NCBI RefSeq assembly: GCF_000005825.2
Contig: NC_013791.2
Location: 1,922,001-1,986,000 of the forward strand
Source of the DNA: Alkalihalophilus pseudofirmus OF4
Lineage (GTDB): Bacteria; Bacillota; Bacilli; Bacillales; Bacillaceae_D
Direction: 5' to 3'
Length of the DNA stretch: 64,000 nucleotides
The notes under the pieces were generated by a model. The model worked only from the letters and a program-made list of their open reading frames with translations, was not told the DNA's origin and searched no databases. Shown piece by piece: positions 1 through 7,686 of this stretch. The position numbers and the translations under genes were made by a program. Position 1 is the first letter of the stretch, and each line of letters begins with the position of its first letter.

Positions 1-674
1 TTTGCTAGTTCCTTTAGATTCAGCAAATCGGATGCTGTCTGCACGTCAGCTTTAAGCCTTGAGACTTCAATCTGCATCAAGAGGGCCGTTAATTTATGTC
101 CAACTGAATCATGGATATCACGAGCAATCTGCGTACGTTCCTCCTGCCTTGCAAGGTGCTCGCTTGCAGCTACCTGTCGCTTTACTTTACGGTATTCACT
201 TAAAAGAGCTTCATTTCGCGCAGTAACCTCTTTGTGACTGTTGTAATAATGATAGAAAGCAATGAAGCCCAACCCAGCCATGCTGAAATAAAGGATCAGA
301 AACATTGCTGAAAAAGAAGGATGCCCAAGAAAGGCTGGGGTTAATGCAGCACACAAAAGGAGAACACCCACCCCTCCTGCATACCATTTATGTAGATGCA
401 GCAGAGCCTTACCCCAAATAATTGAATAGATAAACAATGTAAATGGATTTGGGGCAGCAATTGGCTCAGGCCACAATGTAAGTGTAGTCACGATTGCTGC
501 AGATACTAGGATGATTGTATAGATCGCTTCTCGCTTTTTAAATAAAGCAGATAAAAAGAATAAGGCGAAAAAGATCGCTGCCCCAATCAAGTGCAGCGGT
601 GTGAGGGGTGTGTGCATCAAGGCCGCTGTCCAAGAAATGCCTAGTATAGCCAGCCATAACCAGTATGAAGGCAT
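1..674 (-). CDS. Sensor histidine kinase, NarL/DesK type (partial, C-terminus outside window)
   Basis: Two-component sensor kinase at the membrane, cut by the window edge so that the ATP-binding domain is missing. I translated it by hand. The ATG at 674-672 follows the strong RBS AGAAAGGAGGG. About 150 residues of hydrophobic sequence (roughly five membrane spans) are followed by a basic coiled linker and the dimerisation/phosphoacceptor box ARDIHDSVGHK. His188 is the likely phosphorylated residue, and RDIHDSVGH is typical of the HisKA_3 family. Its response regulator would be expected just beyond the left edge on the same strand. The signal it senses cannot be told from the sequence. Confidence 0.85.
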   Translation of the reverse strand, partial: MPSYWLWLAILGISWTAALMHTPLTPLHLIGAAIFFALFFLSALFKKREAIYTIILVSAAIVTTLTLWPEPIAAPNPFTLFIYSIIWGKALLHLHKWYAGGVGVLLLCAALTPAFLGHPSFSAMFLILYFSMAGLGFIAFYHYYNSHKEVTARNEALLSEYRKVKRQVAASEHLARQEERTQIARDIHDSVGHKLTALLMQIEVSRLKADVQTASDLLNLKELA

Positions 675-779
675 GGTGTCCCTCCTTTCTGATGTTGAAT
701 AGTTATGGTAGATGTCTTTTTTAACCAGTTAATTGTAGCAGAGATGGGGGTGTGAGGGGAAGGTTTGAAGTAACATGTA

Positions 780-1109
780 TTGGGTGAACATCTAGTGTGG
801 AGCACCCGAATGTTAGAGGATAATTCATATAACGGACTTTTTGAAGAGCTAGTAACAAAAGATAAAATTATCTCTCATGGCTCTTCGTTTTGGGATTCTA
901 ATGATCCAAGGGGCGACAAAAAAGATCCAAATAAATATAACGCAAATGTATTTTTCGGACTCATAGTTGATACTGATTCACATCGTTCAATAGTAATTAA
1001 CTACTCAACAATTTGTTATAAAGAGGAACTAAGCTGCGATTTAAATAGTGATAAAGAATATGAGTTTGCTTTGAAATTAATGAAAAGTATTGAATTCCTT
1101 AACCCTTAA
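780..1109 (+). pseudogene. 5'-truncated paralogue of the downstream membrane-anchored immunity-like protein
   Basis: The reading frame matches the C-terminal half of the 223-residue protein encoded at 1284-1955. Both contain a GSS(F/Y)WD...PRG..KDPN.Y.AN block, then FFGLI, a CY.EEL.C segment and a FALK(L/I)MKSI end. The similarity starts around base 810. The only upstream in-frame start is a TTG at 780, and a stop lies at 771-773, so the signal/anchor region and the first half are missing. No convincing ribosome binding site precedes it. It is most likely a remnant of an earlier copy left by recombination, although a short cytoplasmic product cannot be excluded. Confidence 0.7.
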
Positions 1110-1283
1110 GCGAACTAAGAATCGCCTTCTATACCTTTATAACTACCCCACTCGCCCCCCCTACTCTTTTAATTAGTCCTTATGGATCAAATTGCAACTA
1201 TAATCTGCTTAATGCGTTAAAGTAATTGTGATTATATGGTAAATTTTAATAAATGTTATTTTTCTATGAATACATGATTAGGT

Positions 1284-1955
1284 GTGATGTCGGTGCAAAA
1301 GCGAATTGTAATGATTAGTTTATTCTTTTTACTTGTGTTAGGAGGTTTTTTTGTAATGAAAGCCATGAATGGTGAAGCGACTGCTTTGAACGATTCATTT
1401 ACGAAAGAATTCATTGTAGAGGAGTTTGTTGAGGAGGATTTTCATTTATTCGAATCTAAAACTGGTCAATATCGGATGTTGTTTCCGAATAAGTTTCAGA
1501 TGATTAGTGAGCCGCCAGAGTATTATGGGAGACAGGGAGAAGGCTTTGAAATGTGGAGCGCTTTAATCTATGACGATACGAATAATGGGAATAGTTACGA
1601 AATTAGGGCAATGTTTAGGGAAACCGAAGAGGATTTATCTGAAACGCGCTTAAATATTTTACTAGAAGACCATGCTTTCAAAAATCATTATGTTGAGCTT
1701 AAGCAAGATGAAACGATCCTCTATCATGGGTCCTCTTACTGGGATGCTTCCGAACCAAGGGGGCATTTGAAAGATCCTAACCAATATGGTGCGAATCGAT
1801 TTTTTGGACTTATAAGAGATCTAAATACAAATCGCATTATTGAATTCGTTTATTCTACTAATTGTTATAATGAAGAGCTCGGTTGTGAGGATGAAAGTGA
1901 AGACCAATATAATTTTGCTTTAAAGATAATGAAGAGTATAAAATTTTTAGATTAA
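1284..1955 (+). CDS. Membrane-anchored protein, candidate immunity protein of the lipase cassette
   Basis: A 223-residue protein I do not recognise from a named family. Residues about 7-27 form a single hydrophobic N-terminal anchor without a lipobox Cys. The rest is acidic and predicted extracytoplasmic, with two Cys residues (CY.EELGC) that could form a disulfide. The stop lies 10 bases before the lipase gene start, so the two are probably co-transcribed. The AT-rich composition matches the 5' half of the lipase gene, and a truncated paralogue lies just upstream. Duplicated, surface-anchored small proteins next to a secreted toxin are typical of immunity proteins. The immunity role is inferred from this context only. 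Confidence 0.6.
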   Translation: MMSVQKRIVMISLFFLLVLGGFFVMKAMNGEATALNDSFTKEFIVEEFVEEDFHLFESKTGQYRMLFPNKFQMISEPPEYYGRQGEGFEMWSALIYDDTNNGNSYEIRAMFRETEEDLSETRLNILLEDHAFKNHYVELKQDETILYHGSSYWDASEPRGHLKDPNQYGANRFFGLIRDLNTNRIIEFVYSTNCYNEELGCEDESEDQYNFALKIMKSIKFLD

Positions 1956-1965
1956 GAGGTCTGTT

Positions 1966-3564
1966 ATGAATAAACCATATTTTGATAACCGTACCCGAAA
2001 CTATCTGACAAAATTACAGTACACAGATGATTTTACCGTGGATGATGTTAAGTCAATTGTTAAAGAACAAATGAATAATAACCTTAGTGATGTAGAGATA
2101 AATGTTTACCATAGTAAAGATCTAAATATTGGCTCAGAATCAGGGTTTGATGGTTCTGCTATACACATCTATAACAAAGATCAAAATATTAATGAGGTGT
2201 ACTATATCTTTCGTGGTACAGCTAAATTTGAAGATATTTATTATAATGCTACCGGGATTGCAACTGCTTCAAATAATGTTCAAATTATGGATGCTGAAAA
2301 TTTTTATAAAATTGTACAACATAAACTCCCTAAAACAAAACAACATCTATATGGAGATGGTCATTCATTAGGTGGACATTTAATAACAAGTTTAGCATTA
2401 AAAACTCAAGCTTTCTCTGATGTAAGAGGACTAAATGATGCACCTATTAACGTTTATCAATTGAGTAGATATGATTTAAATTTTGCAGAGTTTCTTAGAA
2501 TTCATACCGGTGAAGTAAACCCAAACAAAATCAAAGAAGAAACCATCACAGCCCTTGCTCGTGATTTCTACAAGGAACAATCAAAAGTGATCAGCCACAC
2601 TCGGGTTAAAGGTGATCCACTTTATTCGCAGAGCTTTCCTGGCAAATTGTACATTGGTGAACAGATTCATTATATTGGTGATTTAGAGACGAGGGATTTT
2701 CCGGACGTTGGTCAATACCCGTTATCTAACTTGGCTAAATACTCTCCTCATCTCACATTAGATAAGCTGCGGTATGAATCAAAGGTTGGTTCTTTATTTT
2801 GGTTGGTGCGAGAAACAGATCAACGCTTTGGGAGCGAAGGTGTGGAGTACGTCATGACGAATTGGCAGGATATTCTTCGCCGCTCAGCCGCTAGACCAGA
2901 GGGTCAATTAGCTTTAGGAGCTTCTGCTACGTATTTATTGTACACAGCTCAGCAAGCTCTGAGAAGTCCGGGTATCTTATACCAGTCTTATGAGGTTAAG
3001 TCCAATTGGCACCTTGTCCATAACCACACGTTAGATGCGCTTATTTCCTATTACAATGAACAACATGACACGAAGCAAACGATCTATCAAATCCAAGATG
3101 TGATATCTGGGGAGTATGTCCTCTTGAATAAACAGGACTTAAGAGAATTCGGGTTACGTTATGAGCATGCAATTGAACAAAAATATCTTATTCTGCAAGA
3201 ACTGAGAACGTTCTTGCATCAAGAAATAGATGATTTGTATGATGAGGTCAAACGAGATTTGAATGCGAAAATGACCTCACTTGAATCCTCTCCTGGCTCA
3301 ATCGTATCCACACCGAAACGATCCACAGGCGGTGTCCTGGGTGGAAGTTTCTCTGATTTTAGAACGTTAGATCGGATTGAGTTTGATCGTTCCTTTAAAC
3401 CTATGGATGAAGCGATCACCAATCCTGTATACAATGTGATCAATCAAATCGAAAATGAGATTAATCATTTAGAATCCTTCGTATCGTCGTTTCAGGCGAC
3501 TTATCTTGAAATGTTTGCAACAGATGAATCAATTGCCAGCTCAATCGGTCCTTATGCGAGGTGA
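1966..3564 (+). CDS. Lipase-domain (DUF6792-like) protein with helical C-terminus, candidate type VII secreted toxin
   Basis: A 532-residue protein without a signal peptide. The N-terminal part (about 1-200) is an alpha/beta-hydrolase: a YYIFRGT strand is followed by the nucleophile elbow GHSLG at 132-136, with Ser134 as the candidate nucleophile. This resembles the DUF6792/lipase-3 group. The C-terminal part (about 370-532) is helical and carries long amphipathic stretches, as in LXG-type secretion domains. Toxic domain first and targeting domain last is the reverse of ordinary LXG toxins. It matches my recollection of the Staphylococcus aureus type VII secreted lipase TslA. The neighbours fit: an anchored protein upstream (candidate immunity) and a 105-residue helical protein 6 bases downstream (candidate secretion partner). 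GC content rises within the gene, around base 2520. The lipase fold is well supported, whereas secretion and toxicity are inferred. Confidence 0.72.
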   Translation: MNKPYFDNRTRNYLTKLQYTDDFTVDDVKSIVKEQMNNNLSDVEINVYHSKDLNIGSESGFDGSAIHIYNKDQNINEVYYIFRGTAKFEDIYYNATGIATASNNVQIMDAENFYKIVQHKLPKTKQHLYGDGHSLGGHLITSLALKTQAFSDVRGLNDAPINVYQLSRYDLNFAEFLRIHTGEVNPNKIKEETITALARDFYKEQSKVISHTRVKGDPLYSQSFPGKLYIGEQIHYIGDLETRDFPDVGQYPLSNLAKYSPHLTLDKLRYESKVGSLFWLVRETDQRFGSEGVEYVMTNWQDILRRSAARPEGQLALGASATYLLYTAQQALRSPGILYQSYEVKSNWHLVHNHTLDALISYYNEQHDTKQTIYQIQDVISGEYVLLNKQDLREFGLRYEHAIEQKYLILQELRTFLHQEIDDLYDEVKRDLNAKMTSLESSPGSIVSTPKRSTGGVLGGSFSDFRTLDRIEFDRSFKPMDEAITNPVYNVINQIENEINHLESFVSSFQATYLEMFATDESIASSIGPYAR

Positions 3565-3570
3565 ATCTAT

Positions 3571-3888
3571 ATGGTCTTTAGACGTACTCATACCTTTACC
3601 AATCATTCAAGTTCGCTTATAGACCAAAAAGCGAACCGGCTTAGAGCCTTAATTGAGCGAAATGAAGAAGCAAATTATACGATTTATCAAGCAAAACAGC
3701 TGATTGAATCACAATCTGGTGAGTATATTGACTCCCTTTTAACCTTTTCCGATCAATATCAACGTATATCCACTCATACAAATCAAGAACATCTTTTATT
3801 CTCTGTGCCTGAATTTCAAATGAGGTCGCAGCATTTCTTTCAAAACGCACATAAGAGGCCATATTCGGTGTTTTATACGTACGGCTAA
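3571..3888 (+). CDS. Small helical protein, candidate targeting partner of the lipase
   Basis: 105 residues, almost entirely helical by eye, with no membrane segment and no WXG motif. It starts 6 bases after the lipase stop and ends at a strong terminator, so it is the last gene of the cassette. WXG100-sized helical proteins next to LXG toxins act as targeting partners (Lap/Tla type) that bind the helical domain of the toxin. Length, helicity and position fit that role, but I do not recognise a named family. A carrier or anti-toxin role is possible. Confidence 0.55.
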   Translation: MVFRRTHTFTNHSSSLIDQKANRLRALIERNEEANYTIYQAKQLIESQSGEYIDSLLTFSDQYQRISTHTNQEHLLFSVPEFQMRSQHFFQNAHKRPYSVFYTYG

Positions 3889-3920
3889 AAAAGGAATCTT
3901 CTAAGAAAGAGATTCCTTTT
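3889..3920. terminator. Bidirectional terminator between lipase cassette and DUF2382 gene
   Basis: The 11-bp arms AAAAGGAATCT and AGATTCCTTTT flank a 10-base loop, with A and T runs on both sides. The hairpin sits at the convergent 3' ends of the + strand cassette and the - strand DUF2382 gene, whose stop codon begins at its edge. Confidence 0.85.
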
Positions 3921-4432
3921 TACTGTTCTTCCTTTTCTATAACATCCGCTTTCCCTTCTGTTTCAACTACGGCAACTTCTTTTTTCACGTTTTCTTTTAT
4001 ATGCTGGACGTCTTTAATTTGCTGCTTCTTAATCGTGACTTCATTTAATTGGACTGGATGTTTGCTTATTTCTATTTCCTCTTCTTTCAATGGTATTCGT
4101 AACTCATCCTCACTTCCCGCTTCGATCACCATCTCTTCTCGTCTAATCGGAACAGTAATTGTTTTTTTGTCTTCAACTATTTCCTTGTGTATTTTCACTT
4201 CACCTGTTTGCACGCGTTCTTTTTTTATATCCAGTTCCTCTTCACGAAGCTGCATGGTTTGTGAGTCCTGATCCTGCTTACTTTCTGCTGAGGATTTATG
4301 CTTATACCATGTGCCGACGATCCCGCCAACAATAGCTCCTGAAATGGCTCCAGTCGCGACTGTAATATTCAAAAGTAAACTTAGGAGTCCTCCTAAAACT
4401 GCTCCACTGATGATAATCATACCCATTGACAT
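3920..4432 (-). CDS. DUF2382 (YsnF/AvaK-type) stress protein with glycine-zipper anchor
   Basis: 170 residues. Residues about 4-40 form a glycine-rich hydrophobic hairpin (GAVLGG, GAISGAIVGGIVG), like glycine-zipper membrane anchors. The rest is a DUF2382 domain: the repeat unit LREEELDI, then ERVQTGEV, HKEIVE and TVPIRREE, repeated as IPLKEEEIEISKHPV. DUF2382 proteins (B. subtilis YsnF) are linked to general stress, but their biochemical function is not established. The ATG follows AGGAGG. The next gene upstream on the same strand encodes a soluble version of the same domain, so the pair looks like a duplication in which one copy gained an anchor. Confidence 0.85.
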   Translation of the reverse strand: MSMGMIIISGAVLGGLLSLLLNITVATGAISGAIVGGIVGTWYKHKSSAESKQDQDSQTMQLREEELDIKKERVQTGEVKIHKEIVEDKKTITVPIRREEMVIEAGSEDELRIPLKEEEIEISKHPVQLNEVTIKKQQIKDVQHIKENVKKEVAVVETEGKADVIEKEEQ

Positions 4433-4487
4433 GCCTCCTGCAACATATTTGACTATAGTTTAGCCTATTGAAGAAATTTATATCAAA

Positions 4488-4520
4488 AATCCCTACTTAA
4501 CTTAAGCTAAGTAGGGAAAA
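4488..4520 (-). terminator. Terminator after soluble DUF2382 gene
   Basis: The arms CCCTACTTA and TAAGTAGGG (4491-4516) enclose a short self-complementary loop, and a T run follows on the minus strand. The hairpin lies 20 bases beyond the stop of the 4536-5000 gene, which suggests that the two DUF2382 genes have separate transcripts. Confidence 0.75.
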
Positions 4521-4535
4521 AAAGAGAGTGACTAA

Positions 4536-5000
4536 CTAATCCTCATTAATCACTTCTGCATCTCCATGTTTTTCAACTTCAGCCACTTCTTTATGAAGGA
4601 CATCATGCACCTGCTCGGTTTCCTCAACTGAGCGTTTGTGAGCTGTTACTTCACCTGTGACGACAGTGTGTTTTTCTACATCTACTCTTTCAGCAGTTAC
4701 AGGTATATGCATCGTCTCTTCTGCAGAAATAGGTTCTTCAGTTGGTTCATGGTCAACTGCTCTTTGTTCAATGATGACTTGATCATGTGATACAGGAACA
4801 TTCACTTCTTTTTCTTCCTCAACAATTTGCTTGTGAAGCTCGACATCGCCTGTTTCCACACGGTGTTTATGAATATCCAATTCTTCTTCACGTAGATCTA
4901 AGTGTGCCTCGTTCGCAAATTCTGTATCTTGCCCTTCTTTACGAACTTCTCTTTGTTTTTTATTTTCTTCTTCCTCTGCAAATAAATCAAAAAATCCCAT
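4536..5000 (-). CDS. DUF2382 (YsnF/AvaK-type) stress protein, soluble
   Basis: 154 residues, very acidic and His-rich, without a membrane segment. Two DUF2382 repeat units are visible: LREEELDIHKHRVETGDV with HKQIVEEEKEVNVPV, and MHIPVTAERVDVEKHTVVTG with HKRSVEETEQV. The N-terminus MGFFDLFAEEEE is a short amphipathic leader. The ATG follows GGGGAGG. It is the soluble sister of the anchored protein encoded downstream. Family assignment is firm, but the molecular role is unknown. Confidence 0.85.
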   Translation of the reverse strand: MGFFDLFAEEEENKKQREVRKEGQDTEFANEAHLDLREEELDIHKHRVETGDVELHKQIVEEEKEVNVPVSHDQVIIEQRAVDHEPTEEPISAEETMHIPVTAERVDVEKHTVVTGEVTAHKRSVEETEQVHDVLHKEVAEVEKHGDAEVINED

Positions 5001-5208
5001 GCTGCATACCTCCCCAAAAATGTGTGAAGCAAACGTACATAAGTATTGTGACCTCTCGCGCAGGAACTATGCTTGGAAAAAAGTCCTTTGAGCGGTTGAT
5101 ACACCTATTGAAAAAATGGACTTTGTCACCTACATCCGGTTGGCTGTATACATATATTCCATATAGGAAACAATGGAGAGGACAAGCAAAGGGCAGGAGG
5201 GTTTTCGT

Positions 5209-5313
5209 TTGAGTAAATCAGAATCATCAAAGCAGATGGAACAAATGATGAATGAGATGAAACGCCGCAATGAAGAAGCAAAAAACAAAGCGAGCGAAGC
5301 ATTAGGAAAATAA
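5209..5313 (+). CDS. 34-residue hydrophilic micro-protein
   Basis: Hand translation from a TTG at 5209 gives a 34-residue, lysine- and glutamate-rich helical peptide (SKQMEQMMNEMKRRNEEAKN core) ending in ALGK. A strong RBS (GCAGGAGGG) lies at a good distance, and a terminator hairpin starts at the stop codon, so expression is plausible. I do not recognise a family. Size and composition recall small spore or stress peptides. Confidence 0.55.
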   Translation: MSKSESSKQMEQMMNEMKRRNEEAKNKASEALGK

Positions 5314-5341
5314 AAGCTGACACTATGTGCCAGCTTTTTCT
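5312..5341 (+). terminator. Terminator of the 5209 micro-ORF
   Basis: The arms AAAAGCTG and CAGCTTTT, with inner CAC/GTG pairing, are followed by a T run. The hairpin overlaps the last codons of the convergent 53-residue ORF on the minus strand, so the two transcripts share 3' sequence. Confidence 0.75.
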
Positions 5342-5484
5342 ATTCGCTTATCGGCTTGTCCTTCATTCTTTTCTAAGGCTTGAAGCGCTTGTTCTCGCAC
5401 TTGTTTGTTTTTTAATTTACGCTTATTCAAATAATGGTTAGAAAGTTGTTTGGAGTATGGTTTCATAGTAGAGGCTTGTCTCAT
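5323..5484 (-). CDS. 53-residue basic micro-protein
   Basis: Hand translation from the ATG at 5484-5482 (RBS AGAAAGGGG) gives a Lys/Gln-rich, highly basic helical protein beginning MRQASTMKPYSKQL and ending in EKAGT. No membrane segment or metal motif is visible, and I do not recognise a family. It lies just downstream of the 5501-6586 gene on the same strand, with 16 bases between, so it may be co-transcribed with it. Confidence 0.55.
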   Translation of the reverse strand: MRQASTMKPYSKQLSNHYLNKRKLKNKQVREQALQALEKNEGQADKRIEKAGT

Positions 5485-5500
5485 TTTAGCGCACCCCTTT

Positions 5501-6586
5501 CTATTGGGTAGTAGAGTGAGGTGAAAATTTATTTAACAGTTCGCAGCAGATCCACAACAGTTCTTGCGTTATGGTTACATTCAGCTTACCAGCTTCCTCT
5601 GAGGGGTTCAATTTATGTCGGTTCGATTGATCAAGATGAAGAGAAATAATCCATTCCGTCCCATCTTGAAGCGTTCTTTTCCACGAAATAAAATCAGTTA
5701 GAACAAGAGGGTTCTCCTGAGTTTTATCGATCGACATCACGTATTTATTTTTACCCTCGCTCATAGGTATAGAAACATCAAGCTCTGCTTTATTCAGCCC
5801 ATAGGAATCAATAAATGTTAAGTGATCTTCATTCACTTTATATAAGGAATAGTTGACACCGAAGTCAAGATTATCTAAGTTGAATTGATCGGTAACGAGA
5901 AGGTTCAGCTTGGCTTTTAATTGAAATAGAAAGTCGATTAACAGATCATACTTTTCTCTAAATAAATCCGCCGAATCTTCTGTCTCTTCCAGTTGGACGA
6001 GAAGTGATTCAATCGCTTCATTTTTAAATTGGATCGCCTCTTCTAGCTTCTTCACTAAACTTTCATATCCGCCTTCACCGCTTGGCTCCTGGCTGTTTGC
6101 TTCTTCTATGTCTCTTATAATATCTGCACGCAGCCTGTCAATAAAATCTAATTCTTTGGCAAGTGCAATCAAGGAACGATATTCAATCTGACGTCTTCGT
6201 TCAAATACCTCAATATGAAACAGATCGCTTTCAACCCTGCTCATTTCATTTAAGGTAAGCGTTCGAATAAATAAAAACGTAATGACTATTGCAACGGCTA
6301 TTAGAAGCATGAGTGAGCTTGGGGGCAGACTGATAATATGCTCAAAGGCACTTGTTGTTTCGTTTAGAAGATAGCTTGGAATAAGGATGAGCAGGATACT
6401 TAAGAAGCCTTGAAGAGATAACAGCAGCTGGACTTTTCGAAATAGCAGGATGAACGCATTTTTAGTAATAAGTGTCCAGGTCAGCTTCTGATGTGTTTTT
6501 GAATGTTCATAGAGAATATTTAGCAAGTCATTTAACTCTTTAGATAGGACAAATAACTTTGATTTGATTTTCTCTTCTCGCATCAT
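5501..6586 (-). CDS. Membrane protein with coiled coil and GAF-like C-terminus, unknown function
   Basis: 361 residues. A cytoplasmic N-terminus is followed by two membrane spans (about 55-75 and 90-108), a long charged coiled coil (about 115-215), and an alpha/beta C-terminal domain (about 220-355) that recalls a GAF-type sensor fold. No kinase, cyclase or HTH motif follows, so it is not a complete known sensor. An RBS-like GGGGGG lies directly before tandem ATG codons. It is transcribed away from the yitT-type gene. I do not recognise the family. Confidence 0.6.
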   Translation of the reverse strand: MMREEKIKSKLFVLSKELNDLLNILYEHSKTHQKLTWTLITKNAFILLFRKVQLLLSLQGFLSILLILIPSYLLNETTSAFEHIISLPPSSLMLLIAVAIVITFLFIRTLTLNEMSRVESDLFHIEVFERRRQIEYRSLIALAKELDFIDRLRADIIRDIEEANSQEPSGEGGYESLVKKLEEAIQFKNEAIESLLVQLEETEDSADLFREKYDLLIDFLFQLKAKLNLLVTDQFNLDNLDFGVNYSLYKVNEDHLTFIDSYGLNKAELDVSIPMSEGKNKYVMSIDKTQENPLVLTDFISWKRTLQDGTEWIISLHLDQSNRHKLNPSEEAGKLNVTITQELLWICCELLNKFSPHSTTQ

Positions 6587-6765
6587 GCCCCCCTTTTCTC
6601 ACTATACCTTTTTGTAAATTATACCAAAAAGATTTGGTTTTTAGCACCTTACGGCTTGATTCAGTACTTTTTACCTCCTTTCTATCTTTTTGACAAATTA
6701 CTTTTGCTCTAGTTGTTTTTGGGGTAAATAAGTGGAAGATCTTGTTTTAAGTTAGGAGTGTCAGG

Positions 6766-7584
6766 ATGAGCAACGTGTATCGTTTAATTGGAATCTTTGC
6801 TGCCTCTATAGTGCTTGGCTTTGCGTTTAACTTATTCCTCTTGCCGCATGAAGTGTTAACGGGCGGTGTCACTGGTCTTGCGATGGTATTTGGCTTACTT
6901 ACACCTATTAATGCGGGGATATGGATCTTTGTCTTAAATATTCCGATCTTCATTTTAGGCTGGCTTGGACTTGGTAAAACCTTTATTGCAAACAGCGTGT
7001 TTTCAGTAGTTGTAACGTCAATTTCTATGCTTTATATTCCAGTTGTCCAAGTAACGGAAGATGCTTTATTATCGTCGGTGTTTGGCGGCGTGATTGCAGG
7101 TGCTGCAATTGGATTTATCATTCGATTTTATGGTTCAACAGGCGGCTTTGATGTGATTGGACTAATACTTACGAAAAAGCGTGATGTTCCACTTGGCGCG
7201 TTAATTTTTGCTTTAAATAGTATTGTTGTGTTTATTTCAGGCTTTGTCTTTGCTTGGGATTTAGCCCTTTATACCATGGCATCCATCTATATAACAGGGC
7301 TCGTTATTGACCGTATTCATACACGCCATATCAAACTCAGCCTTGTGGTGGTGACGAGTCGGGAGGATGAGTTAAAAGAGGCACTGCTTAAAAATTTGTA
7401 TCGCGGGATCACTGTGATGGAAGGCGAAGGTGCTTATTCAAAAGCGAAACTGCAAGTTCTCTATACGGTGATTTCACGCTATGAGTTAGCGATCATCAAG
7501 CCAATTATAAAAGAGGTCGATCCGAATGCGTTTGTCAGTATTAATGAGACAATGGAGGTGCTGGGGAATTTCAGGAGAGGATAA
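6766..7584 (+). CDS. YitT family membrane protein (DUF161/DUF2179)
   Basis: 272 residues. Five to six membrane spans make up the first 180 residues, with the family motif LLPHEVLTGGVTGLA near the N-terminus and FGGVIAGAAIGFIIRFYGSTGGFD in the middle (quoted as LLPHEVLTGG and YGSTGGFD for recognition). The C-terminal soluble part (RGITVMEGEGAYS, then LYTVISRYELA) is the DUF2179 domain. Bacillaceae carry several paralogues, and their transport substrate or sensing role is not established. GGAG lies 7 bases before the ATG. The gene is monocistronic and ends in a strong hairpin. Confidence 0.9.
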   Translation: MSNVYRLIGIFAASIVLGFAFNLFLLPHEVLTGGVTGLAMVFGLLTPINAGIWIFVLNIPIFILGWLGLGKTFIANSVFSVVVTSISMLYIPVVQVTEDALLSSVFGGVIAGAAIGFIIRFYGSTGGFDVIGLILTKKRDVPLGALIFALNSIVVFISGFVFAWDLALYTMASIYITGLVIDRIHTRHIKLSLVVVTSREDELKEALLKNLYRGITVMEGEGAYSKAKLQVLYTVISRYELAIIKPIIKEVDPNAFVSINETMEVLGNFRRG

Positions 7585-7603
7585 ATAGTCGAGCGTTTTA
7601 CAC

Positions 7604-7634
7604 TAAAAGAGGTGCACGGTGCACCTCTTTTTTG
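7604..7634 (+). terminator. Terminator of the yitT-type gene
   Basis: The arms AAAAGAGGTGCAC and GTGCACCTCTTTT nearly touch and are followed by a T run. The near-perfect symmetry may also serve the convergent acyl-CoA synthetase gene. Confidence 0.85.
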
Positions 7635-7686
7635 GAACTATCTAGCTTAATTTTTTGGAATTTATACTGGGCATGTAATAGCCAAC

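Noticed and set aside
5077-5130. Hairpin AAAGTCC/GGACTTT upstream of the 5209 micro-ORF, considered as riboswitch
   Set aside because: The loop is about 30 bases with no inner structure or known riboswitch motif, and chance pairing of 7 bases is common.
4787-5212. 141-codon frame on the + strand across the DUF2382 gene start
   Set aside because: It is antisense to the DUF2382 gene and runs through its promoter, with no RBS or recognisable domain.
6690-6720. TTGACA promoter before the yitT-type gene
   Set aside because: The -35 match is good, but no TATAAT-like element lies 16-18 bases downstream, so I do not call a promoter.
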